Shown here: positions 27,277 to 36,424 of the stretch, piece after piece
Position numbering within the stretch: position 1 is the stretch's first letter
How the letters are laid out: every line of letters starts with the position of its first letter
NCBI RefSeq assembly: GCF_900114475.1
Contig: NZ_FOTE01000024.1
Coordinates: 22,245 to 71,732, forward strand
DNA length: 49,488 nt
DNA from: Paenibacillus sp. 1_12
Lineage (GTDB): Bacteria > Bacillota > Bacilli > Paenibacillales > NBRC-103111
Direction: 5' to 3'
Notes under the pieces: model-generated
Databases searched by the model: none
What the model saw: the letters and a program-made list of their open reading frames with translations, nothing else
Told to the model about the DNA's origin: nothing
Program-made: the position numbers and the translations under genes

Positions 27277-27310
27277 ATTCTATCAAATCGTTCTCCCAAT
27301 ATTCTCTCAA
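27277..27310 (-). promoter_or_regulatory. SARP-type activator promoter ahead of the unknown gene block (site A)
   Basis: On the - strand TTGAGAG (27304-27310) and TTGGGAG (27293-27299) form a direct repeat with an 11-base period. Ten bases later comes TAGAAT (27277-27282). No good -35 box is needed when a SARP protein binds in that place. The layout is identical to those at 35193 and 39560. Confidence 0.6.
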
Positions 27311-27329
27311 ACTTCGCCAATTTCTGTCG

Positions 27330-27365
27330 AAAAATAGAAAAGCAGAGAGAATGTCTTCTCCCTGC
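27330..27365 (-). terminator. Terminator of the giant SLH-protein gene
   Basis: GCAGGGAGAA pairs with TTCTCTCTGC (one mismatch, GACA loop), followed by TTTTCTATTTTT on the - strand. It starts 16 bases past the stop at 27381. Confidence 0.85.
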
Positions 27366-27380
27366 CAAACTTTTTTGTTG

Positions 27381-30300
27381 CTACTTCATATTGGTCTGGA
27401 CATAATTTCTTAAAATCTTCATGATCATCGTGACACCCTCTGCTCTTGTAATATCTTTTGAGCCTTTAAAAGTTCCGTCAGGATATCCTACTAATATACC
27501 ATTTGTAACAAGTTTGTTTACAGCATTTACTGCCCAAGTAGAGATAATGGATTTGTCATCGAAGTTATTTTGAGCATTTGACTGATGCAGAACATTTGAG
27601 TAAGCATTAGACATCAAAACAGCTGCTTCCTCTCTTGTTAAATACCTAGTAGCTTTTGCATAATATAGGCCATTGTCTGATTCGCCAGCCATGATTCCAT
27701 TCGCAAATGCAGAAGCTATATAGCTTTGTGACCAGACCGGGATCGAATCCCAATCTGTAAAATAAGCCTTTGCCTTAATCATTTCATCCTCAGTTGCAGA
27801 AGCTAATCCCAGATTCCTAACCAATATAGCTATGAATTCCATACGGCTGGTCGATTGGTCAGGCGCCATTGTAGTAGTGGAAACTCCATTTACTAACCCC
27901 AATTCAACAGCAGCAGCTAGATCGTTTTTTGCCCAGCTCTCTTGAACATCAACAAATTTTTGTAACGTTCGGTCTACTTCGCTTGGCGTCATAGGTTTTT
28001 CAAGAATTTGCTGTTGGTATTGTGTCAAAACGGGTGCTAAAGAAGTTGCCGTAGGGGTAGGAGGTGTTGTTGATGGAGTTGTGTTGTTGCTTCCCCCATT
28101 GCTACCACCATCACTACTGTTACCATTACTGCCAGCACTAGTGTTAACATTGCTATTACTATCTCTTCTTGGATTTACAGCAATTCTAGCTACTCTTGTA
28201 TCTTTACTGTTATTTGTTCCGATCGAATCCATTGCAACACTATAATAGTAGGATATATCCGCAAAAACTGTAATTGGAGTATATGTGGAAAGGTTTGTTC
28301 CCACTTTCTCATCTACCGAAACATCTATAAGTCCAGTTGTATTTTTGTACCATTGGTACGATAGAGTGCCACCATTCGTAGAAGCTGATTCGACAAATAG
28401 ATCCGTTGGGATTGCTCCTTGTGTGTAAGTTGCATCTTGTGGTTCGGCTGAGATCGTCGGCGGCGTTGGAACATTTACCGAAACGATGGCAACATTTGAA
28501 GCTGTTGTGTTTGTTTTCAAACCGGCTACACCACTGTTTGTATTGGTTACAACGCTGTAGTAGTAATATGTGCCTGTTTGATTAACGCTTGGCGTATAAG
28601 TTGAATTTGTTTCACCTGTTAAAATAGTACCACCGGTGTTTGAGTTTGCAGTATTGGCATACCACTGATAAGACAATTTGCCCCCATCAGTTGTATTGGC
28701 TAGTACTGTTAGTACGGCTACGTTACCCCCTAGCTTGTATGATGTATCTTGAGGTTGAGCTATGATACTTGGTTTCTCGGCATTTTTATTAATGGTTAAA
28801 ACCAGCACATTTGATGTCGCTGTTGCCGTATTTGTTGGTAAGATAAGGTTGTTTGTCACTTTGCTATAGTAATAATAAGTTCCGGCATTCGATGTATCTG
28901 GTACATACGATTTACTGTTTGTTCCCACTTGTTTATCAGTATCAGAATTAGGAGTTGAAGATAACGCCTCATACCATTGATAAGACAATGTTCCCCCATC
29001 GATTACATTGGCTGTTACCATTAATGGTTTGCTCGTCAAATCATCGAATTGGTTAACCGTACGAGTAGAAGGGGATACACTTACAGTAGGAGTTGATGCA
29101 AGTCCCACTACTTGAATTTTAGCTAAACTGGATTCTGTGCTTGTTAAATTGTATGGCGATAGGGTATTCGTCACCACAACATAGTAGTAGTAGATACCTG
29201 AAGTTCTGGTATCCGGTGTGATCTCTGCTGAAGTAGCAAGAAGTGTATCTTTTACAATATCAACAGTACCGGTTGTGTTTTTATACCATTGGTAAGACAA
29301 ATTACCACTATCGGTTGGATGATTTACTACAATCGTCAAATTTGCAGGATCAGCATTTAAGCTATAAATTGCCCCCTGTGGCTGTGTTGTAATCGTTGGA
29401 GCCTGTGCAGGATTGGGTCCGGTCAGAGAGATCGGCTCTACTGGTACAAAGCTTGGTGTAATGGTTGTTGCATTTGAAGGCATTGTAAATGTTGTACTTG
29501 GGGATATGCTATCTGCAAATGTTCCGTCATTGGATGAGCTCCAACCCGAAAACGCATATCCTGGCGCCGGTATAGCAACCAGATTTACGATATCATCAAT
29601 CTTGTAATTACCGGCTATACGGTTAGAAACAGAACCTCCGGTAGCTTGAGTGATGGTGAGCGCTTTTGATCCATCGACTACAACCACATTTACAGTGGCA
29701 ACATAACTACCGTCGTAAGTGGTAGCCGTGATTTGAGTGGTTCCGACTCCTTGTGCCGTTATATTTCCGCTATCATCTACATCCGCTACATCCACATTGA
29801 CTGCTTTCCATTTAACCGCCGGAATTGTTGCATTAGCAGGTGTAACAACTGCTTGTAGCGTAGCGTTGTTATGACTTGAATCGTTAATATTAAGCGTTAA
29901 AGTGCCCGATGTTGGACCCGATCCTACAAAATCGGAACTTGCAGATGTGACCGATACACCGGTCACATATACATGACTGAGAGTTTGTATGGGATCTGCC
30001 GTATTCGGTGTAGGAATTACATCCGGATAAAAGGTTACAACATCCTGCGTTTCCTGATTTAAATTCGACTCTGTTGTTGAAATCGTAAAATAATAAGATT
30101 TAGCGTTGCTGCTTCCAAAACGAACATTTTTTAAATCAAATGTGTAATTATAGGAAGCGTCAGCTGTATGGCCAACCGTGCCCAGATTTTTAGTATCTAA
30201 CACTTTTCCTGTAGGACTATCTTCAGTTACTGTAAGCGTAACATGAGCCGGTGTTTTGGAATAATTGGAAACCCTTGCTATCACATCGACCAAATTGTTG

Positions 30301-33300
30301 TTTTTGTACATAGTTAATGCGAGTCCTACATCAGGTACTCCAAGAGTGATCGTTTGCGCGTTGTCCGAAAGTTCAGTTTCGCCGGTTTGAGTTGCTGTTA
30401 CGGTAATGGTTGCCTGACCCGTTATGGACGAAATATCCAGTGTGTCGTCAAATGTGCTGGTCGCACCCGGTGCAATATTACAAGTTACCTCTTTGTTAAT
30501 AAGGGTTTTACTGCCATTGGTCGCAGTTAAGCGGAAACTGGTCAAAACATTCTCCCCATTGTTGGTTATGGTATACCTAACAGGCAGTGAATTAGCGGTT
30601 GCATAAACATTTGTAAAGACATTCGCATACAAATAGTCCATGGAGATGTTTTTTATAGGTGGAATATTTGCAAATCCAATCGAATTTGTGGTTGTGTCCG
30701 AAGCATCATCATATTGACTCAGATTCGCCACAAAATTCCAAGTGCCATCGTCCATAAGCGCGACATCCATGAACCGAATAGCATTAGAGCCCGTACTCGT
30801 ATACAGCTTTATAGGGTTACTTGCTGTACCGTCAGCGTTGATTATGGACTCATATACGGTTGTTGTTTTGTCGCTGTTTGCTCTCATCCAAACAATCGCC
30901 GTTTTGCTGGCATTGGAAACAAGCCTATACGATGAGTTAAATGCGTTGTTTGCTCCCGGCTGCAGTGTTGTCAGATTTCCTCTTGCTACATCGTATCTGT
31001 AAACGTAATTGTCGGAAGACCAGTAAACAGCACCGTTGTAAAATTTAACATCTGAAGCGATATCACCCGCGTTGGAAATCGCACTTGCATGGCCGTCTTG
31101 AATCAGATAAATATTTGGAGTGCCTTCAGGCGCTTGTGTCGAATAGGCAACGTCCAGGTGACCATCCACATATCCCGCCGCTATATCTGTAATATAGTCC
31201 TTGGTTGTATATACAGAAGCAGCCACAGACCATGTGTCATTTTGTTGCGTTCTCTTGAATATGTTGTAGCTGCCAGATGCACCAGTAGCATCATTGGCAT
31301 CGTTGTTAACCCAAACAACAACTACGTTTCCTTTACTATCTGAAGTTAGCGTTGGATACATATCCAAAAGACTATTATTTGTTAAAAACTGTTGATTTTC
31401 AAATACACCGGTTGTTTTGTTAAATTGAGCAAAAGCAATTTCGCTATTTTGTACGGATTGTGTTAAAAGCGCATTGGGATCCGTTCCGGTTGCCCGAAAT
31501 CTGGATTTTTGCCAAGTTACATATAATTCGCCATTGATAACAGACGCTTTTGCAAAGAAATCGGATGTTTGACCTTGCCATACAGGGCGTGGTTCACTCC
31601 AAGTACCGTTATCATAAATCGAATAGTTCAACACAACGTTATTACCGGTCGTTTTTGTGGCATCGTCTGCTTGGAACAGCATGACAAGTTTGTTGTCCAG
31701 TTTAACGATTTGCGAAGTGGTAGACGGCATAACAGAGCTTTGCAATGTTTGCATCGGATCAGATGAGCCTCTCAACAAGGAAGGTACGGCTTTTCCACCG
31801 CCGTTCCAGGCACTGGTTTTCTTGGTGTAATCCCGAGACATCAGCGATAATTCTTTGGCAATGTCAGGGTCTTGTGATCCCGGAGCCATCAAAAGACTTC
31901 TCGCAGCGGGTCCATTATTCCACAGTGTTGCTCTGTAATTGGCAAAGCTCCATTTCCAATCGAAAAAGAATAGCAAATACAAATGAACATAGGCTTCTGC
32001 GTTAAACACACCATTGTTCGAGAGATTGGAGTTGACGGTAATCACCAAACTGGCATCTCCGCCAACGCCAACGCTGGCCAGACCTTTAACCCCAGCTCCG
32101 CCTTCTGCATCAAGACTAAATGTAATACCCAAAGTACCGTTGTATATTCTTTTCTCCGCAATGTCATCGTATGTTGTACCTATTGCGGTATTCAGGTGTA
32201 GACCCGCTGTTATGGAGAAATAGCAGGGAACAGGACCTACGCCAAAAACAAAGGTTTTATTCGCTACAGCATTAACGTCTACGATGATACCACCGCTGCT
32301 AGACAATTGTTTTCCAAATACATCGTATTTGACTTCAAAATATCCGAACGTAGTAGCCGTAGTTTTGAAAGATTTTTGTGTTTCAAAAGCTCCTTTGCTT
32401 AGAACATATTTATCCTTATATTTTTGATTTACCCATGCTGAACCTGCCTTGCTTGATTTAGCTAAAGCAAAATCTTGTTTAAGCTGCTGCCATGCAGACG
32501 GCATGCCTGGAGGAGGACTCTTTTCTAACAAATCGGTTATAGAAAGTCCTATCACTCCTCTGTATGTCACATCTCCATTTGGATCTATCTCCTTCACGGA
32601 TTGTACAGATACAGGTCCTGCAGAAACGTCAAAGTTAGGAGGATAGAACTTGGATGACTTTCCGGACGAACTTCCGCTGGCAGGCGGAGCAGGTGCAAAC
32701 CTGCGTTGTTTTTCTAAAGATGAGGTGTAGGGACGGATAAAAACTTTGATGTTAAGCAAAATCGGTGTAGACTCTGTGCCATCACTTGATACAAGTTTTA
32801 AATATACCGGCTCTCCTCCGGTTAAAGTTGAATTAAGCGTTGAAGGCGCAAAATTAAAGTTGCCATCATTGCTAACGATTCGTTTTCCTGATGTGCGCGG
32901 GTTAGCAGATGCATCGCCTTGCTGATATAAAACATAAGCCCCCGTACTTGCAGGAGTACGGCTTTGCCAATTTGCGCGTACGGTAAGCTTGAGCATATCA
33001 CTTCCGGGATAACTATAATTTGCTACCACACTTCTTAGATCCTGGTATTTCACCATATCATCAGCCATTTTAACATAGGGTTTGCCATCACCGGCATCCG
33101 TAGTTAAAAAGAATACACTTTGACCGGAGATCAATACATTGGTATGCTGCTCAAGTTTCCGATATCCGGAACTGGTTATAGCAATATCTTTAATACCAAA
33201 ACCTTTGTCCCCATAATATTTGAGTACATTGCTGCCATTTAAGTTATACGTATTGCCTTCAAACTGAATAGAGGCGTTTGTTAGTATATTGCCGGTAGTT

Positions 33301-34970
33301 GCGTCTTTTACAATCATATTCGTGGCTAATTTGTCCAATAATTGGCTGCTAATGCTGCTAATTGATGAATACTTCACCGTAAACGGATCAAAAGCAGCGC
33401 CAGGAAGATTGATACTATCACTGATTGTAGCCGTATAGGCTTTATTTTCTGTTAGAGGAGAGGTTGACACTACATAGGTAAAGCCGTTATCCGTAGTTTG
33501 AACATCGGTTACACTGGCGCTATTATCCAATTTAATACTTGATGCGCTAAGTCCCGTTACCCGTGCACTAAGTTTTACGACAAAAAAGCTTTGTGTAACA
33601 CCTTGAAGCGTTGCAGGTATATGAACCGGAGGTCCGCTTGAAATTTTGCGAATAACGTTATTATTAGTATCTGCTATGTATACATTCCCAGCGCTGTCAA
33701 CAGCCACACCATAAGGAGAATAGAGCTCTGCCGTTGCTGGAGGTCCGTAATCGCCACTGTAACCAGGCGTACCCGTTCCGGTAATGGTGGAAATGTTTCC
33801 GCCACTTATTTTGCGTATACGGGAGGATTTATTAAATGCTTCTGCAGTATAGATATCACCGGAACTGACAATAGCTAGATCATCAGTCCAAACCCATTGT
33901 TTTCCTAATGCAGGTCCATCGGGATTACGTTTGGCATCCAAAGCTGTTTGCTCTTGTTGGATGTTTCCAGCAATTGTGGAAACATATCCGTTGCTTAATT
34001 TGCGTAAACAGCCTTTTCTTCCATCCCCTATATATACACTACCGGCACTGTCAACACCTACAGAAACAGGCCCAAGGAACCCTGCTTTAGTTAGCGCATC
34101 TATTGGCCCTCTATCATCACAATCTCCATTATTGTAATTTGCGTAGTCACCCGTTCCGGCAATGGTGGAAATTTTTCCGGCACTTACTTTGCGTATACGG
34201 TTGTTTTCGGTATCCGCTATATATATATTACTGGCACTGTCAACAGCAAGACCACTAGGTAAGTTAAGTTGTGCCGATATTGCAGGTCCATTATCGCCGC
34301 TAAATCCTGCTGTACCCGTTCCGGCAATGGTGGCTATATTTCCGTTTTTATCTACTTTGCGTATACGGTTGTTGCCACGATCTGCAAAATATACAATACC
34401 AGCACTGTCAACGGCAATACCATAAGGTCCATTGAGCTGTGCCGATGTTGCAAGTCCGTTATCGCCGCTGTATCCTGCTGTTCCCGTTCCGGCAAAGGTT
34501 GAAATGTTACCGTTTTTATCTATTTTGCGTATACTGGCACTTTCTGTTATGTATACACTACCTGCACTGTCAACAGCTAAACGACGAGGTTTATCAAGCT
34601 GCGCCAATGTTGCAAGGCCGCCGTCGCCGCTATATCCTGCTATACCCGTTCCGGCAAAGGTTGAAATGAAGGGTAGATTTGCAGCAAGTGGTTGAATCGA
34701 GAGGGCTCTATAGGTATTTGCACTGACATCGCTATTGGTTGTTGCACTGACCACTAGATTAGGACCCTTCAATTGGGGCGCATTCGAATCATTGACGCTA
34801 AATAGCTGAGTGGTATTTTCAGTCTGTTGTGCTAAGATCTCATTGATTGAAGCAACAACAGATTGAGTAGGATCGTCGTTGCTAAAACCCACAGCTAAAA
34901 CTGGTTCAGCTATAAGCGTAGTTAATATTGTTATAGTAGTAATAAGACTTAAAATTCGTTTATAAAACAT
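27381..34970 (-). CDS. Giant secreted cell-wall protein: NHL beta-propeller, CARDB/Ig-like repeats and three SLH domains (2529 aa)
   Basis: Signal peptide MFYKRILSLITTITILTTLI ends near AEPVLA. Residues about 95-445 hold at least five NHL-type repeats of the pattern ISTFAGTG-AGYSGD-G then GIAVDSAGNVYIADT-NNRIRK. About 1050-1430 looks like a second propeller, about 1440-1640 two CARDB-like domains, 1660-1760 a Big_2 domain (VTPANATIPAVKWKAVNVDV), and 1770-1850 an InlB-B-type repeat (GYAFSGWSSSNDGTF). Four Ig-like units of some 100 residues follow (YTQGA or YKLGGN, then LSYQWYKNT), then a Ser/Gly/Asn linker and three SLH domains from about 2330 that bind pyruvylated wall polymer. ATG 34970 has GGAGG seven bases upstream. 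It is exported, wall-bound and probably adhesive or sensory. Its promoter carries activator repeats. Confidence 0.9.
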   Translation of the reverse strand: MFYKRILSLITTITILTTLIAEPVLAVGFSNDDPTQSVVASINEILAQQTENTTQLFSVNDSNAPQLKGPNLVVSATTNSDVSANTYRALSIQPLAANLPFISTFAGTGIAGYSGDGGLATLAQLDKPRRLAVDSAGSVYITESASIRKIDKNGNISTFAGTGTAGYSGDNGLATSAQLNGPYGIAVDSAGIVYFADRGNNRIRKVDKNGNIATIAGTGTAGFSGDNGPAISAQLNLPSGLAVDSASNIYIADTENNRIRKVSAGKISTIAGTGDYANYNNGDCDDRGPIDALTKAGFLGPVSVGVDSAGSVYIGDGRKGCLRKLSNGYVSTIAGNIQQEQTALDAKRNPDGPALGKQWVWTDDLAIVSSGDIYTAEAFNKSSRIRKISGGNISTITGTGTPGYSGDYGPPATAELYSPYGVAVDSAGNVYIADTNNNVIRKISSGPPVHIPATLQGVTQSFFVVKLSARVTGLSASSIKLDNSASVTDVQTTDNGFTYVVSTSPLTENKAYTATISDSINLPGAAFDPFTVKYSSISSISSQLLDKLATNMIVKDATTGNILTNASIQFEGNTYNLNGSNVLKYYGDKGFGIKDIAITSSGYRKLEQHTNVLISGQSVFFLTTDAGDGKPYVKMADDMVKYQDLRSVVANYSYPGSDMLKLTVRANWQSRTPASTGAYVLYQQGDASANPRTSGKRIVSNDGNFNFAPSTLNSTLTGGEPVYLKLVSSDGTESTPILLNIKVFIRPYTSSLEKQRRFAPAPPASGSSSGKSSKFYPPNFDVSAGPVSVQSVKEIDPNGDVTYRGVIGLSITDLLEKSPPPGMPSAWQQLKQDFALAKSSKAGSAWVNQKYKDKYVLSKGAFETQKSFKTTATTFGYFEVKYDVFGKQLSSSGGIIVDVNAVANKTFVFGVGPVPCYFSITAGLHLNTAIGTTYDDIAEKRIYNGTLGITFSLDAEGGAGVKGLASVGVGGDASLVITVNSNLSNNGVFNAEAYVHLYLLFFFDWKWSFANYRATLWNNGPAARSLLMAPGSQDPDIAKELSLMSRDYTKKTSAWNGGGKAVPSLLRGSSDPMQTLQSSVMPSTTSQIVKLDNKLVMLFQADDATKTTGNNVVLNYSIYDNGTWSEPRPVWQGQTSDFFAKASVINGELYVTWQKSRFRATGTDPNALLTQSVQNSEIAFAQFNKTTGVFENQQFLTNNSLLDMYPTLTSDSKGNVVVVWVNNDANDATGASGSYNIFKRTQQNDTWSVAASVYTTKDYITDIAAGYVDGHLDVAYSTQAPEGTPNIYLIQDGHASAISNAGDIASDVKFYNGAVYWSSDNYVYRYDVARGNLTTLQPGANNAFNSSYRLVSNASKTAIVWMRANSDKTTTVYESIINADGTASNPIKLYTSTGSNAIRFMDVALMDDGTWNFVANLSQYDDASDTTTNSIGFANIPPIKNISMDYLYANVFTNVYATANSLPVRYTITNNGENVLTSFRLTATNGSKTLINKEVTCNIAPGATSTFDDTLDISSITGQATITVTATQTGETELSDNAQTITLGVPDVGLALTMYKNNNLVDVIARVSNYSKTPAHVTLTVTEDSPTGKVLDTKNLGTVGHTADASYNYTFDLKNVRFGSSNAKSYYFTISTTESNLNQETQDVVTFYPDVIPTPNTADPIQTLSHVYVTGVSVTSASSDFVGSGPTSGTLTLNINDSSHNNATLQAVVTPANATIPAVKWKAVNVDVADVDDSGNITAQGVGTTQITATTYDGSYVATVNVVVVDGSKALTITQATGGSVSNRIAGNYKIDDIVNLVAIPAPGYAFSGWSSSNDGTFADSISPSTTFTMPSNATTITPSFVPVEPISLTGPNPAQAPTITTQPQGAIYSLNADPANLTIVVNHPTDSGNLSYQWYKNTTGTVDIVKDTLLATSAEITPDTRTSGIYYYYVVVTNTLSPYNLTSTESSLAKIQVVGLASTPTVSVSPSTRTVNQFDDLTSKPLMVTANVIDGGTLSYQWYEALSSTPNSDTDKQVGTNSKSYVPDTSNAGTYYYYSKVTNNLILPTNTATATSNVLVLTINKNAEKPSIIAQPQDTSYKLGGNVAVLTVLANTTDGGKLSYQWYANTANSNTGGTILTGETNSTYTPSVNQTGTYYYYSVVTNTNSGVAGLKTNTTASNVAIVSVNVPTPPTISAEPQDATYTQGAIPTDLFVESASTNGGTLSYQWYKNTTGLIDVSVDEKVGTNLSTYTPITVFADISYYYSVAMDSIGTNNSKDTRVARIAVNPRRDSNSNVNTSAGSNGNSSDGGSNGGSNNTTPSTTPPTPTATSLAPVLTQYQQQILEKPMTPSEVDRTLQKFVDVQESWAKNDLAAAVELGLVNGVSTTTMAPDQSTSRMEFIAILVRNLGLASATEDEMIKAKAYFTDWDSIPVWSQSYIASAFANGIMAGESDNGLYYAKATRYLTREEAAVLMSNAYSNVLHQSNAQNNFDDKSIISTWAVNAVNKLVTNGILVGYPDGTFKGSKDITRAEGVTMIMKILRNYVQTNMK

Positions 34971-35192
34971 ATTAACCTCCATCACACTTTAATAGTCTTC
35001 ATACCGATTGGAATCGGAATAGATATTAGTAAAATCAAGTAACACCAGAGATGTAGCTTATCCTACCGGATGCAAACATCAGACTCCGCGATTTTCCATT
35101 GAACGCATTCTCTTTCCTCCCTCGTATCGTTCTATCCTGTTAAAATCCATTCTTGCTTCAAATAATCGAAGACGAATTCACTGACTAGTAAG
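34971..35192 (-). other. Long leader of the giant gene with a possible 9-codon leader peptide
   Basis: Transcripts from the promoter at 35193-35226 would have some 215 bases before the ATG. Within it, GAGGGAGGAAAGAG precedes an ATG at 35108 that encodes MRSMENRGV and stops at 35079. The ribosome site is stronger than that of many real genes, so translation of the short frame may influence the downstream start. I see no terminator between them. Confidence 0.3.
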
Positions 35193-35226
35193 ATTCTACC
35201 AAACCGTTCTCTCAAATTTCTCACAA
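35193..35226 (-). promoter_or_regulatory. SARP-type activator promoter of the giant SLH gene (site B)
   Basis: TTGTGAG (35220-35226) and TTGAGAG (35209-35215) repeat with an 11-base period on the - strand, then ten bases, then TAGAAT (35193-35198). It lies just past the terminator of the response-regulator gene whose product has the matching output domain. Confidence 0.65.
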
Positions 35227-35249
35227 AACCGCGAACCCTGTCGAAACAA

Positions 35250-35282
35250 CAAAAAAAGCAGAGAGAATATCGTCTCTCTGCT
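35250..35282 (-). terminator. Terminator of the kinase/response-regulator operon
   Basis: AGCAGAGAGA pairs perfectly with TCTCTCTGCT around a 6-base loop, followed by seven T on the - strand. It lies 30 bases past the stop at 35312. A short T run also follows on the + strand, so it may work both ways. Confidence 0.88.
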
Positions 35283-35311
35283 AGACATTTTTCATATGAC
35301 TCTTCCCCGCA

Positions 35312-36424
35312 TCATGCCAAATAAGACACAATCCGGCTTTTCATCTCCTGCGATGGCTCCATTCCCATTTCCAATCGAATGGCAGCTTCGTACTTCGCAT
35401 AATGCTTGGCTATTTTCTCCTTGTTCACGAATCTCCAATAAAGGTCCAGCAGTATCTGATTCATTTCCTCATGCAGCGGATACAAAGATAGATAAGCTTC
35501 TAGCCTATACTCTGACTTTTTCCATTCTTCTCTGACTAGATCCAATTGAATCAAGCTGCGCGTAAGCACTGTATACTGTTTGCAAAATCCTTCCTCCAAC
35601 GGTGCTTTCCATAAATAATCCTTGCCCTCCAGCAGCGGACCTTTGTAGAGTGACCATAACTGTTCCAATTTCGAAGTATCCTGCGATCGTTCCGCGAGGG
35701 AAAAGTCGTATCTCCCATATTCCAGCACATCATACAAATGATCTGCCGGTTCCAGCATATACCCCTCATGTGTTTTCTGAATGTCTATATCGATCTCTTG
35801 TTCTTTCAGAAGTTTCTTCAAGCGATAGATCGTGTTATGCAAATTATGCGATGCCCGATCCTCAATCATTTCCATCCATAGCACATCTGCTAAACGCCAC
35901 TTGCTCAAATCTTGACCGGGATGACAGAGAAAAAAAGCGAATAATTCCTCCGTCTTGCGTGTTGGAAAGCGCACCAGCCCTCCTTCCCGATTTCGAACCT
36001 CGAATCCTCCAAAGCATCGAATAGAAGCTGCGCCGGTCTGCCGTTCATCAGGAGTTCGATGCAGCTTGATCAACCTGTTTGCGATCCGATCGATCGCGAC
36101 TGGCATCACGGGCTTTAAGATGTAATCGAAGGCATACACCTTAAATGCTTCTAGCGCATAATGTTTAAAAGCCGTCGTGAAGATAATTTTCGTATGTTCG
36201 GACACTTCACAGATCTTTTCTGCTAGCTCTAGCCCGTTCATCCTTGGCATTTCCACATCGAGGAAAGCGACATCTGGCTGAAGCTCCGTTAGGCAGGATA
36301 ACGCTTCAAGTGAACTTGTAAAAGTGCCTATAATCGTAAAATGTCGGTTTTGACCAATGACATATTTCATTAAATTCAAAATGGGTGTTTCATCCTCAAC
36401 AATGATCGCCGTATACAATCTCAT
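35312..36424 (-). CDS. Response regulator with winged helix and BTAD (SARP-type) output
   Basis: 370 residues. Receiver 1-125 with the acidic pocket IIVEDE, phospho-acceptor Asp56 in FLDVEMPRMNG, FTTAF and LKPV. Residues about 140-220 resemble an OmpR/SARP winged helix (RFPTRKTEELFAFFLCHPGQ, LHNTIYRLKKLLKE). From about 230 to the end is a helical BTAD region with TPR-like helices (RLEAYLSLYPLHEEMNQILL). SARP proteins bind heptamer direct repeats spaced 11 bases just ahead of the -10 box, exactly what lies before the kinase, giant-protein and unknown genes. It overlaps the kinase gene by four bases. Confidence 0.9.
   Translation of the reverse strand: MRLYTAIIVEDETPILNLMKYVIGQNRHFTIIGTFTSSLEALSCLTELQPDVAFLDVEMPRMNGLELAEKICEVSEHTKIIFTTAFKHYALEAFKVYAFDYILKPVMPVAIDRIANRLIKLHRTPDERQTGAASIRCFGGFEVRNREGGLVRFPTRKTEELFAFFLCHPGQDLSKWRLADVLWMEMIEDRASHNLHNTIYRLKKLLKEQEIDIDIQKTHEGYMLEPADHLYDVLEYGRYDFSLAERSQDTSKLEQLWSLYKGPLLEGKDYLWKAPLEEGFCKQYTVLTRSLIQLDLVREEWKKSEYRLEAYLSLYPLHEEMNQILLDLYWRFVNKEKIAKHYAKYEAAIRLEMGMEPSQEMKSRIVSYLA

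Noticed and set aside
27083-27337. Overlapping + and - strand frames in the gap before the unknown block
   Set aside because: Both cross the terminator or the activator promoter and neither has a ribosome site.
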